Origin: Cystobacter fuscus
GTDB lineage: Bacteria > Myxococcota > Myxococcia > Myxococcales > Myxococcaceae
Reading direction: 5' to 3'
NCBI RefSeq assembly: GCF_002305875.1
Contig: NZ_CP022098.1
Location: forward strand, 5,022,001-5,086,000
DNA: 64,000 nt
Positions 1-7,866 of this stretch are shown here, in pieces (positions within the stretch are counted from its first letter, which is position 1; each line of letters starts with the position of its first letter). The notes beneath the pieces are model-generated. The model was not told the DNA's origin and searched no databases. It was given only the letters and a program-made list of their open reading frames with translations. Position numbers and translations under genes: made by a program.

Positions 1-1
1 G

Positions 2-76
2 ACGGACTTCCAGAGCCTCATCCGGGTCCGGGACAACTTCAATCCGGAGCTGCAGAAGTCGGTCGACAACCTCTAG
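2..76 (+). CDS. C-terminal end of an unidentified protein (partial)
   Basis: An open frame enters from the left edge and ends at TAG. The last residues read ...NFNPELQKSVDNL. Only 24 residues are visible, so no family can be assigned. It is in the same direction as the FHA/AgmX gene that starts 40 bases later, so the two may be co-transcribed. Confidence 0.6.
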   Translation, partial: TDFQSLIRVRDNFNPELQKSVDNL

Positions 77-116
77 GGGTGGATAGGGAACGCGGGACGG
101 AAGGGAGGAGGCGGGG

Positions 117-2018
117 ATGGTGGGGAAGAAGAATGGGTTGATGCTGCGAATCACCGGTCCGGACGGCTCCGTGCACGAGGCCGTTTCGGACGCCGAGAGC
201 GTCATCGTCGGCTCGGGCGCGCAGGCGGCGGTGAAGATCCTGGATCCACGGGTCTCGAACCTCCACGTGATGTTGAAGGTGGAGCGCGGCTCGGTGACGG
301 CGATCGATCTGGGCAGCGAGGCGGGCACGCAGGTGGGCGGCCAGCGGGTGATCGGCCCGAAGACGCTCGCTCCGGGCGATGTGCTGCTGGTGGGCGGCTC
401 GCAGGTGGAGGTCTTCTTCGGGGACGAGTCGCACGCGGGCGCGCAGGTCAACGGCGGCTCCATGCAGGGCTCGGTGCTGCTGCCGGCCACGCAGGTGATC
501 GCACCGGCGCCGAGGGCTCCCGCCCGGGCTGTGGAGCAGGCGCCCCGGGCGGTGCCGCCGGGGATGCGCAGCCGCACGGGGATTGCGACGGTCGCGCCGG
601 CTCCCGTGGCGCGCAAGCCGAGGACTCCGGCCGCGGCGTATCTGCAGGAGCCGCTGCCGCCCGAGGCGCTGCCGACGAAGGACGCCAAGGTCCTCCAGGT
701 GCGTCAGCTCTGGGGCGATCAGATGCTGGCGGTGGAGCACTTCCGTGACGGGGTGCCCGTGACCATCGGCGAGGGCAAGCGCGACTTCTTCCACGTGTAC
801 GAGCCCGAGGTGGGAGCGCGGCACGTGCTGGCGGTGGCCAGGGGGGAGCAGTTCGAGCTGCGCGTGCCGGCGGGCGCGGGCGTCATCGTCACCGACAACG
901 GGGACGTGCGCACCAAGGAGCTGCTGCGCTCGCAGGGGCGGCTCAAGGCCACGGACGGAGAGCACGCGTACTCGCTGGGGCTGCACGAGCGCGCCGAGGT
1001 GTCGCTCGGCACGCTCACCTTCGTGGTGCGCTACGTGAAGCCCTCGCCGGCGCTTCCGGTGAACGACCTGAAGCCGGCGGACTTCACCTGGTTCAAGATC
1101 CTCAGCGTCAGCCTGCTGGCGGCGGCGGCCGTGGTGGCGGCGATGCTGCTGACGCCCCGCTCGGACACGCCCAACGCGGACGACGTGTTCCAGGCGCAGC
1201 AGCGCGTGGCCAAGTTCCTCGTCAAGCCGAGCAAGCCCATCGACATGAAGCGCTTCAACAAGAAGAGCGCGGACGAGGGGGCCAAGGCCAAGGACGAGGA
1301 GGGCAAGTTCGGCAAGGAGGAGGCGAAGAAGGCCGAGGCGGATCCGTCCAAGGCGGGCACGCCCATCGTCAACAAGAACAAGAAGGAGCAGGACCGCAAG
1401 ACGATCGCCCAGGTGGGTCTGCTCGGCGCGATGAAGGGCCTCAAGGGCGGCGCCTCGGACGTGTTCGGCCCCGGTGGCCTGGGCACGGGCATCAACTCCG
1501 CGCTGGGTGGCCTCAAGAGCGGCGCGGGCCTGGGTGACGCGCAGGGCGTGGGCGGGCTGGGCTCGCGCGGTCAGGGCACGGGCGGTGGTGGCGCCGGGCT
1601 CGGCATGGGTGGCCTGGGCACCAGGGGCAACGGTCGGGGCATGGGCGGTGGCGGCATCGACCTGTCCGGCCGCGGCAAGACGGTGACGAAGATCGTCCCT
1701 GGGAAGACCACGGTGATTGGCGGTCTGGACAAGGACGTCATCGCGAAGATCATCCGCAGCCACCAGAATGAAATCAAATACTGCTACGAGACGGAGCTGA
1801 ACAAGAACCCGAGTCTGGCGGGCAAGGTGGCGGTGGCCTTCACGATTGATCCGGCGGGTGGGGTGGCCGAGGCGAACGTGACGGAGACGACACTGAACAG
1901 CTCCGCGGCCGAGGCCTGCATGCTCTCGCGCATCCGCCGCTGGAAGTTCCCCGAGCCCAAGGGGGGCGGTGTCGTGGCGGTGACGTATCCCTGGCTGTTC
2001 TCGCCCGCGGGCGAGTAG
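117..2018 (+). CDS. FHA domain protein with AgmX/PglI (TonB-like) C-terminal domain, GltG-like
   Basis: The protein has 633 residues. Residues about 8-102 look like an FHA phosphopeptide-binding domain. A second beta-rich region at 190-310 follows, then one membrane segment at about 328-347. Next come a Lys/Glu-rich linker and a Gly-rich stretch (about 440-520). Residues 531-633 form an AgmX/PglI C-terminal domain, with the typical paired Cys (KYCYE near 554 and EACM near 600) and a WKFP motif. In Myxococcus, GltG has this FHA-TM-TonB layout and belongs to the envelope part of the Agl-Glt gliding machinery. The likely role is therefore an inner-membrane protein reaching the periplasm; assignment to GltG rather than a paralogue is inference. 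AAGGGAGGAGG lies just before the ATG. A terminator hairpin follows the gene. Confidence 0.8.
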   Translation: MVGKKNGLMLRITGPDGSVHEAVSDAESVIVGSGAQAAVKILDPRVSNLHVMLKVERGSVTAIDLGSEAGTQVGGQRVIGPKTLAPGDVLLVGGSQVEVFFGDESHAGAQVNGGSMQGSVLLPATQVIAPAPRAPARAVEQAPRAVPPGMRSRTGIATVAPAPVARKPRTPAAAYLQEPLPPEALPTKDAKVLQVRQLWGDQMLAVEHFRDGVPVTIGEGKRDFFHVYEPEVGARHVLAVARGEQFELRVPAGAGVIVTDNGDVRTKELLRSQGRLKATDGEHAYSLGLHERAEVSLGTLTFVVRYVKPSPALPVNDLKPADFTWFKILSVSLLAAAAVVAAMLLTPRSDTPNADDVFQAQQRVAKFLVKPSKPIDMKRFNKKSADEGAKAKDEEGKFGKEEAKKAEADPSKAGTPIVNKNKKEQDRKTIAQVGLLGAMKGLKGGASDVFGPGGLGTGINSALGGLKSGAGLGDAQGVGGLGSRGQGTGGGGAGLGMGGLGTRGNGRGMGGGGIDLSGRGKTVTKIVPGKTTVIGGLDKDVIAKIIRSHQNEIKYCYETELNKNPSLAGKVAVAFTIDPAGGVAEANVTETTLNSSAAEACMLSRIRRWKFPEPKGGGVVAVTYPWLFSPAGE

Positions 2019-2050
2019 TCCCTGTCAGGCTGAAGCGCTCATGACGTGCA

Positions 2051-2086
2051 CGCCCCTCTCCCGGCCTGGGAGGGGGGCGAGTTTTT
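2051..2086 (+). terminator. Rho-independent terminator or attenuator after the FHA/AgmX gene
   Basis: A 12-base arm at 2051-2062 (CGCCCCTCTCCC) pairs with 2068-2079 (GGGAGGGGGGCG), with one T-G wobble and a 5-base loop. AGTTTTT follows at 2080-2086. It ends only 18 bases before the start codon of the next gene, so no normal promoter fits between them. Confidence 0.7.
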
Positions 2087-2104
2087 ACGAGAGGGTTCGT
2101 GGAG

Positions 2105-2701
2105 ATGAAGACGCCGTTGTTGACCGCCGTGCTCGCGCTGCTGCCCACCGCCGCCCTGTCGGCCACCGCCCCCGAGGGAGTGCCGCTCGAGGTGCGCCGG
2201 GGCTTCTTCACCGAGGCCGATATCGGGGTGTTCTTCACCGTGGGAGGGCTCAACCGCTACTCCAACGCGCAGACGTACCTGCAATTGGGCGTGGGGTATG
2301 ACATTTCGGATCGGGTGACGTTGGGGTTGCACTTTGGCATGGGAGCGTCGGCGGCGAACTGCTTCGCCAGCTACCTGCCGGGGACGAACGCGTGCGCCCG
2401 GAGCGACAACTTCTCGGTGGTGTTCGCCGACGTGACGGCGGGCTACCTGGTGCCGCTGGCCACGCGCTTCTACCTGGTGCCGAGGCTGGCGGCGGGGCTG
2501 TCGCGGTTGGACCTGTCGCCCACGGGCACGGGGGATCCGGCGGCGCCGCGGACGGTGCCCAACGCGGGCGTGGGGATTGGGGTGGAGTACGCGACGCCCC
2601 TGGACCACTTCTCCGTGGGCGCGGACGTGATGGCCCGCTACCTCATCGGGCCCAACATCCCGACCTTCGCCGTCTTCCCGCGGGTGAAGTACACCTTCTG
2701 A
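2105..2701 (+). CDS. Small outer-membrane beta-barrel protein
   Basis: The protein has 198 residues. A signal peptide (MKTPLLTAVLALLPTAALSA) is followed by alternating hydrophobic strands with aromatic girdles, and the C-terminus is KYTF, a typical outer-membrane insertion signal. The ATG at 2105 is preferred to the GTG at 2099 because GAGGG at 2091-2095 gives it better spacing. It resembles OmpW/OprF-type small barrels only in general character, and no specific ligand can be named. It follows the FHA/AgmX gene in the same direction, so both may serve the envelope, but a terminator separates them. Confidence 0.7.
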   Translation: MKTPLLTAVLALLPTAALSATAPEGVPLEVRRGFFTEADIGVFFTVGGLNRYSNAQTYLQLGVGYDISDRVTLGLHFGMGASAANCFASYLPGTNACARSDNFSVVFADVTAGYLVPLATRFYLVPRLAAGLSRLDLSPTGTGDPAAPRTVPNAGVGIGVEYATPLDHFSVGADVMARYLIGPNIPTFAVFPRVKYTF

Positions 2702-2711
2702 GCGGGCGTCC

Positions 2712-3470
2712 CTAGGAGAAGATGTCCAGCAGATCCAGGGCATCGAACAGGAGTTCTCCGCCGGCCGCGATGAGATCGAGGCCCTCGCTCGAGGCCGATG
2801 TCTGTTCGGAGGGGAGGATGACGACCGGGGCCGTGGCCTGGGAGCGGGCTGGGGCGCTCGGGCGGAACTGCTTCGTTCCCTGGTTCGCCATCAGGAGCCG
2901 CGCGGCGACCTCGGGGGCCACGTCCCGGCGCGAGTCGCCCGGCTTCTGGGCCCCACGGATGGTGGTCTCCACACAGGCCGGGTCGAGGAGGCTCAAGGGG
3001 GCACGGCAGCGCGCACAGGCGGTCATGTTGGCCAGGCGCACGGGCTCGCCGCAGTCGGAGCACAGCAGGGTGTCCACGTGTTTGCGCAGCTCCGCTTGCT
3101 CCTTGGGGTTGAGCTCGCGGGCGAGGCCCTTCTCCCGGAGGAACTGGAAGAAGGTGATGAAGTGGCCGTGCTGCTGTGGGCAGCGCGAGTACTGGAAGCG
3201 GTGGTTGTGCGCCATGTCATGGACGAGTGCGAGCTTCTCGTCACCGCGAGGGCAGGAGAGGGTGCCCGAGCGCCTCGGGTGGTAGGAGCCCCGCTGGCCG
3301 TACACGGCGCGGAAGAGCTGGAGGGTGCCCGTGGGGGAGAGCCGCAGGCTCTCGTGGGTGTCGAACCACAGTCCCCCGCACTCCTGGCAGACGTCGATCG
3401 TGACGCGCGTGCCGTTGCGGCCCTCGAAGGCGCGCTCGAGCATGGGCTGCTTGCACTCCGGACATTTCAT
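2712..3470 (-). CDS. Multi zinc-ribbon (zf-TFIIB-like) protein
   Basis: The protein has 252 residues. The N-terminus holds a zinc ribbon of the transcription-factor zinc-finger type (C3/C6 ... C28/C31, CQECGGLWFD). Two further Cys pairs, C137/C140 and C152/C155 (CSDCGEP, CARCRAP), look like a second ribbon; C73 and C97 may belong to another. The last 80 residues are low in structure. GGAGG lies five bases before the ATG. Proteins of this kind are widespread and uncharacterised in myxobacteria; nucleic-acid or protein binding is only an inference. It is convergent with the barrel gene, with a 10-base gap. Confidence 0.75.
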   Translation of the reverse strand: MKCPECKQPMLERAFEGRNGTRVTIDVCQECGGLWFDTHESLRLSPTGTLQLFRAVYGQRGSYHPRRSGTLSCPRGDEKLALVHDMAHNHRFQYSRCPQQHGHFITFFQFLREKGLARELNPKEQAELRKHVDTLLCSDCGEPVRLANMTACARCRAPLSLLDPACVETTIRGAQKPGDSRRDVAPEVAARLLMANQGTKQFRPSAPARSQATAPVVILPSEQTSASSEGLDLIAAGGELLFDALDLLDIFS

Positions 3471-3605
3471 CGGGACCTCCGATGGGGCGCAGTGTAGTCC
3501 AACCGGATTCCCATGGGCCGGGGGAATGCCGCCAGGAGAGTACTGTGAGCTTGCGGCACACCTCCGTTCGTCTACGCTGCGTCCGCAACGTGGTGACGAG
3601 GAGCG

Positions 3606-4865
3606 ATGTCACCTGTGAGACCTTTGATGCCATCGCCTGAGTCCATCAAGCAGAACACGCTTCAACTACCCGTCAAGCGAATCCCTTTCTTGACCCGCGT
3701 GCGGCTTCTTGATTACCGAAGCATCGCCGCGTGTGACGTGCGACTCGGACCCCTCACCTTTCTCGTGGGACCCAATGGCTCGGGAAAGAGCAATTTCCTG
3801 GATGCTCTGCGGCTCATCACGGATGCACTGCGAACATCGCTCGAGCACGCACTCCGAGACCGTGGAGGAGTCCATCAAGTACGAAGGAGATCGAGTGGGC
3901 ACCCGACCCACTTTGGCATCCGCCTTGATCTACAACTCCCCGATGGCTCGCAGGGACATTTCTCCTTCGAAGTGGGAGCACGCTCGCACGGTGACTACGC
4001 TGTCCAGAGAGAAGAGTGCGTCGTGGGTGATGCCTCCTACCTCGTCAAAGAGGGCCAGGTGGTTGCATCCAAGGGCATGGCTGTTGCCCCGCCCGCGGCG
4101 AAAGACCGCCTGTACCTCGTCAACGCCGCGGGGCTCCCGGAGTTCCGGCCTCTCTTCGACGTGCTCTCGAACATGGGGTTCTACAATCTGAACCCAGACA
4201 GAATCCGAGACCTTCAATACCCTGACAAAGGCGAGCTACTCGCGCGCGACGGCTCCAATCTTTCCAGTGTTTTGGAGCGTCTCGAGAAAATGCATGGTGG
4301 AAGCACCAAGCTGCGTATCGAGGAGTATCTGAGCCGTATCGTGCCTGGTTTGGAGGGGGTGGACCCGAAGCGCGTCGGACACATGGAGACATTGGAGTTC
4401 CGCCAGAATGTCGAAGGCTCCAAGGAACCCTGGCGCTTTCCAGCGATCAACATGTCCGATGGGACCTTGCGAGCCTTGGGCATTCTTGCTGCCCTTCTCC
4501 AGGCCCGGGAAGAGGAGCGCGTGCACCTCATCGGCATCGAAGAGCCCGAGGTCGCTCTACATCCCGCGGCAGCGGGCATCCTGCGTGATGCACTCCGCGA
4601 TGGCTCGCGGCATGCCCAGGTGCTCGTCACCAGTCACAGTCCAGAACTTCTTGATGCACCAGAGGTCTCTGCTGACGAGATCATCCCCGTCATGGCCGAG
4701 CAGGGGAAGACCATCATCGGAGCACTTGACCAGGCCACACGTGACACGCTTCGGGATCGGCTCTACACGGCGGGAGAGCTGTTGAAGGCAAACCAGCTCG
4801 CACCTGATGCGGAGTCAGTTCCCGAGCCGGCGCAGCTGCAGCTCTTCGACCTGGAGTCTCGATGA
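3606..4865 (+). CDS. AAA family ATPase (ABC/OLD-like) of a two-gene AAA-Toprim module
   Basis: The protein has 419 residues. Walker A is GPNGSGKS (about 55-62), following a FxxxRxxDYRSI strand typical of SMC/RecF/OLD-like ATPases. Walker B and the D-loop region is GIEEPEVALHP (about 308-318), and the switch histidine lies in VTSHSPELLD (about 340). This matches stand-alone AAA_21-type ATPases that work with a nuclease-like partner. The stop codon overlaps the start of the DUF4276 gene by 4 bases (ATGA), so the two are translationally coupled. Codons ending in A or T are commoner than in neighbouring genes, suggesting transfer. The SD GAGGAG is very close to the ATG at 3606; ATG 3627 is an alternative start. 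A defence role is inferred from family habits. Confidence 0.85.
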   Translation: MSPVRPLMPSPESIKQNTLQLPVKRIPFLTRVRLLDYRSIAACDVRLGPLTFLVGPNGSGKSNFLDALRLITDALRTSLEHALRDRGGVHQVRRRSSGHPTHFGIRLDLQLPDGSQGHFSFEVGARSHGDYAVQREECVVGDASYLVKEGQVVASKGMAVAPPAAKDRLYLVNAAGLPEFRPLFDVLSNMGFYNLNPDRIRDLQYPDKGELLARDGSNLSSVLERLEKMHGGSTKLRIEEYLSRIVPGLEGVDPKRVGHMETLEFRQNVEGSKEPWRFPAINMSDGTLRALGILAALLQAREEERVHLIGIEEPEVALHPAAAGILRDALRDGSRHAQVLVTSHSPELLDAPEVSADEIIPVMAEQGKTIIGALDQATRDTLRDRLYTAGELLKANQLAPDAESVPEPAQLQLFDLESR

Positions 4866-5461
4866 AACTGGGTCTCATCGTTGAGGGCCACGGAGAAGTG
4901 CAGGCTGTTCCTCTGCTCGTGCGCAGGTTGTTGAAGGATCTGGCTCCCGAACTGCATCCCACGCTCCTTCCTCCGCATCGTGTTTCGCGAGGGCAGCTTG
5001 TCAAGGAGGATGAACTCCGGCGGGCCATCGAGCTCATGGCGCGAAAGGTGGGTGACGGGGGACGAATCCTCGTTCTGCTCGATGCTGATGATGACCTCCC
5101 TTGCCAATTGGGGCCACGACTCCTGGATTGGGCGCGGAAGCAACGTCCTGATCGTGCCGTATCCATCGTCATCGCGAAGCGCGAATATGAGGCATGGTTC
5201 CTGGCCTCTGCTGAGTCCCTCCAGGGTTATCGAGGGCTTCCCGCTGACCTCGTCGCACCTCCTGCCCCCGAGACTGTCCGCAACGCCAAGGGATGGCTGG
5301 GCAATCACATGCCAACGGGATATCAGGAGACCATCGACCAGCCTGCCTTCACGAACCGCTTCGACCTGGAGGCTGCGCGACGCACGGACTCCTTCGACAA
5401 GCTCGTCCGTGAATTGGGACGTCTCTTCGATATTCCTGTGCCGCCTCGCCCGACTCTCTGA
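4862..5461 (+). CDS. DUF4276 family protein, Toprim-like partner of the AAA ATPase
   Basis: The protein has 199 residues. It begins KLGLIVEGHGE, where E8 fits the catalytic Glu of a Toprim fold. LVLLDADDD at about 71-78 supplies the DxD motif (D74, D76). The later KREYEAWFLAS segment is typical of DUF4276. Toprim proteins paired with ABC-type ATPases occur in OLD/Gabija-like and PARIS-like defence systems, where the Toprim part cuts nucleic acid or is released to act. DUF4276 is a different family from the PARIS partner DUF4435, so this is a related architecture and not the same system. The gene overlaps the ATPase gene by 4 bases. Confidence 0.8.
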   Translation: MKLGLIVEGHGEVQAVPLLVRRLLKDLAPELHPTLLPPHRVSRGQLVKEDELRRAIELMARKVGDGGRILVLLDADDDLPCQLGPRLLDWARKQRPDRAVSIVIAKREYEAWFLASAESLQGYRGLPADLVAPPAPETVRNAKGWLGNHMPTGYQETIDQPAFTNRFDLEAARRTDSFDKLVRELGRLFDIPVPPRPTL

Positions 5462-5472
5462 TGCCGTCTTGC

Positions 5473-5495
5473 GCGAAGTTGGCCAGGGGACTGCC
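5473..5495 (+). pseudogene. 23-base remnant identical to part of the AHH toxin gene
   Basis: These 23 bases are identical to 10283-10305 inside the AHH-domain gene, and in the same reading phase they give AKLARGLP. The flanks do not match. An identity of this length inside one window is very unlikely by chance. The simplest reading is a scrap of a second toxin-family gene left behind when the AAA/DUF4276 module or the following genes were inserted or rearranged. Confidence 0.5.
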
Positions 5496-5517
5496 CCTCA
5501 GCTCAGCATTCACTGCT

Positions 5518-5554
5518 GACCTCCAAGGTAGACGCGAGAGCGACCTCCAAGGTA
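5518..5554 (+). repeat. 13-base direct repeat pair before the DUF2381 gene
   Basis: GACCTCCAAGGTA occurs at 5518-5530 and again at 5542-5554, 24 bases apart. The second copy ends 12 bases before the DUF2381 start codon. It could be a duplication at a junction or a pair of regulator sites; the sequence does not decide. Confidence 0.6.
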
Positions 5555-5566
5555 AGGTGGCGCTCC

Positions 5567-6493
5567 ATGGAACGATCCTTCCGCGGATTCATGTACGTGC
5601 TGTTCTGCCTCCTCGTCCTGTTGTCCCAAGTCGGCGCGGCCCAGGATGTGCCTGTCCGGCAGCGGAGCGTTTACCTCACGAAGAGCCCCAAGGATGAAGT
5701 GACGGAGGTGTTTGTTGCCGTGCAGAACGTGACCACACTCCGTTTCGAGCGCCCCTGTGACCCGGCGCAGACGAAGCTCCTGGGGTGGGAGGCTCGCTTC
5801 GAGCCACCGTTGGTCGGCGGGAAGTCCGTGGTCCTCGTTCCCTTCCAGAAACTGGCCCCGGACGACCGCTTCATGCTGCTGGTGACGTTCGTGGATGGCA
5901 CCTCACTCCCATTCATCGTGAGAGCTGGAGAACGCGGAGTGGACGGTCAGGTCAATGTCTTCGCCGAGTCGGAGTCTCCAGCCGCCATCCGATCCAGGCT
6001 GGAGGAGATGCAGGAGGAGAACAGGTCACTGCATGCCAAGGTCCGGCGCTACCACGAGGAGGAGACCTCGGTGAACCACGCGCTGGCGGCGCTTCTGGCG
6101 GCCAACCGTGTGGAACTGACCCCGTTCAAGCTGTGGAGGAAGTGGCGCCTCAATGAGAACGGTATCAAAGCGGAAGTCGTTATCTTCGATGACGATGAGT
6201 TGAAGCGGGTCGCTGTCGTCTTCACGCTCCAGAACCTGGATGAGCAGAAGCCCTGGGCGCTTCAGGAAGCGAGCCTCACCAGTTTATTGACGTCGGAGGA
6301 GAAGCCTTTTGCCCTCCGCATGTCGTCGGCCGTCATCTCCCCAGGAAAGACCGGGCGCATTGCCATCGTCACGGATGCGGACTCGCTCTTCTCGAACAAG
6401 GGCAGGGACCAGCTCGTGCTCGAAATCTTCAGGGATGGGGGACTTCGACAGGCTTGCGTCTACATGGAGCCAGCACCCCGGCATCGGCGCTGA
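5567..6493 (+). CDS. DUF2381 family exported protein (Myxococcus paralogous family)
   Basis: The protein has 308 residues. A signal peptide (FMYVLFCLLVLLSQVGAAQ) is followed by a beta-rich domain (about 40-135), a short coiled segment at about 140-165 (LEEMQEENRSLHAKV) and a second domain (about 180-300) with the usual family pattern NRVELTPFKLW...IKAEV. The family is restricted to myxobacteria and is often found near Ser/Thr kinase genes, as here. Its molecular role is unknown. It is followed 64 bases later by a small lipoprotein gene. Confidence 0.8.
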   Translation: MERSFRGFMYVLFCLLVLLSQVGAAQDVPVRQRSVYLTKSPKDEVTEVFVAVQNVTTLRFERPCDPAQTKLLGWEARFEPPLVGGKSVVLVPFQKLAPDDRFMLLVTFVDGTSLPFIVRAGERGVDGQVNVFAESESPAAIRSRLEEMQEENRSLHAKVRRYHEEETSVNHALAALLAANRVELTPFKLWRKWRLNENGIKAEVVIFDDDELKRVAVVFTLQNLDEQKPWALQEASLTSLLTSEEKPFALRMSSAVISPGKTGRIAIVTDADSLFSNKGRDQLVLEIFRDGGLRQACVYMEPAPRHRR

Positions 6494-6557
6494 GCTTCGA
6501 CACGCGGCTCCGTGCCTGCTGCGCGGGGATGAACGCTTACGATAAAAGAGCCCCATC

Positions 6558-7049
6558 ATGATCTCGACGAAAACAAAGCGCCTCCGGCTTCTTGTCCTGC
6601 TGTCGTCCTCGGGTCTGGCCTGCTCGGCTTCGGGGGGGTCCCTGCGCCCCGACGGGAGTCCTGGCCCACAGGAGTGCTCGGAGAAGGCGCTGGAAACGAT
6701 GAAGATCCTGCGGCTGCGCCCTGGCGAGGCCGCCTTCATGGAGATCGACGCCAACCAGGTCGATCAGAGTCCCATCTCGCTCACGGACGGGCCCATCGAG
6801 AGTTACACGACCGAGCGGCTCGGCACACTGCCTTCGATGACGCGCCTGTATGGCCGGGTCTGGACGACCGGACCCAATGTCGTCATCCGCTACTACGAAG
6901 CGCGTCCCCCGGATGGGGAGCCCATTGCCATCTGTGGGGTTGCACGGGATGACCGGGGCGGCTTGAAGAAGCGTCCAGACTCTCCTCCGGGAGTGGCTCT
7001 GCTCACCAACTCCGGTGCGGCCATGTGGATAGTCGATTCCTTCCGCTGA
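6558..7049 (+). CDS. Small lipoprotein, function unknown
   Basis: The protein has 163 residues. The N-terminus is a type II signal (LLVLLSSSGLACSASGG) with the lipid-bearing Cys at about 22, followed by Ser/Gly and therefore no inner-membrane retention Asp. The mature part is a single small mixed domain. No family was recognised. It follows the DUF2381 gene in the same direction and is convergent with the CXXCG gene 18 bases later. Genes of this size commonly accompany DUF2381 and kinase genes in myxobacteria. Confidence 0.65.
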   Translation: MISTKTKRLRLLVLLSSSGLACSASGGSLRPDGSPGPQECSEKALETMKILRLRPGEAAFMEIDANQVDQSPISLTDGPIESYTTERLGTLPSMTRLYGRVWTTGPNVVIRYYEARPPDGEPIAICGVARDDRGGLKKRPDSPPGVALLTNSGAAMWIVDSFR

Positions 7050-7067
7050 TGCATCGCTGCCGCCGTG

Positions 7068-7739
7068 TTAGCTCTTGCTCGGCGGTTTCTGTTGGGTCGG
7101 TCGGGGATGGTAAAGACCCAGAGGGTCCCAGACATATTTCTCGATCGGCACCAGTGTCATGTGGCTCGTGGAATGTCTCTCGGCAATGCGCGTGAAGCGT
7201 TCGGATACGATGAGAACCCCCCAGAGGCCTCGTGGCCGGAACACATCCTCACCGTTCCATGTTCCGGCCTCCAAAGTGAGTCCGTCAATGGCGTCAGCGC
7301 CGACGTAGCGACACCAGGTGCATGTCATGGTTTTTTTGCTTCGGATGCGGCTGCGCTCCATGTCCAGAGCCGGATGCCCGTAGGCCGGGGTGACGAAAAG
7401 ATAGCTCGGCGGTGGACCAGCCTTGGGGCCACGGTGTTTGCGGCGTACTCGCATCACTTCGACGGGATGGAGGCCGCTGAGACCCGTCAACCCCTCTGCC
7501 TTGAAGTCTTCGGCGAAGCGCTCGGTGATCAGCAAGCCACCACAAGGACCTGTGATGAGATCTCCAAAGTCCTTGCCGTGGAGCTCCAGTTCGCCTTGAT
7601 AGGGAGGGAGCCAGCTCAGCCCTCCGATGGTGTCGCCACATTGAGGGCAGCGCAGTGCGGGGCCGAGGTTCGAACTGAGCCTGTTGAATTCAGTGTCGTG
7701 ATGGCCTTCGCGCAGCTTCTCCAGGACGTAGAAACGCAT
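7068..7739 (-). CDS. Double-CXXCG motif protein (myxobacterial paralogous family, TIGR02264-like)
   Basis: The protein has 223 residues and starts MRFYVLEKL, as family members do. The first motif is CPQCG and the second is CTWCR, so its Gly is replaced. Near the C-terminus, VFRPRGLWGVLIVSERF is nearly the same segment as the FRPWGW..LIVSERV of the two imm11-type proteins at 10.9-12.1 kb, so this gene and those belong to one extended immunity-like superfamily. The ATG at 7739 lacks an SD; a TTG at 7766 preceded by GCGAGG is an alternative start. It lies 127 bases downstream of the kinase gene on the same strand. Function is unknown; an immunity or toxin-partner role is inference. Confidence 0.7.
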   Translation of the reverse strand: MRFYVLEKLREGHHDTEFNRLSSNLGPALRCPQCGDTIGGLSWLPPYQGELELHGKDFGDLITGPCGGLLITERFAEDFKAEGLTGLSGLHPVEVMRVRRKHRGPKAGPPPSYLFVTPAYGHPALDMERSRIRSKKTMTCTWCRYVGADAIDGLTLEAGTWNGEDVFRPRGLWGVLIVSERFTRIAERHSTSHMTLVPIEKYVWDPLGLYHPRPTQQKPPSKS

Positions 7740-7866
7740 GTTCTGAGAGGAAGGGTCAGAATCCAAGGGGAAACCTCGCGCGCATTTCGGGTCGGTTGTA
7801 GAGCTGGCGCAAGAACGCCTTGAGTTCCTCGGCAGTTGTTTGGCCTGTTCTCTCGAGCTGATTGGT

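Noticed and set aside
4862-5461. Naming the AAA/DUF4276 pair as PARIS
   Set aside because: PARIS uses a DUF4435 Toprim partner; the sequence here fits DUF4276, so only architectural similarity is claimed.
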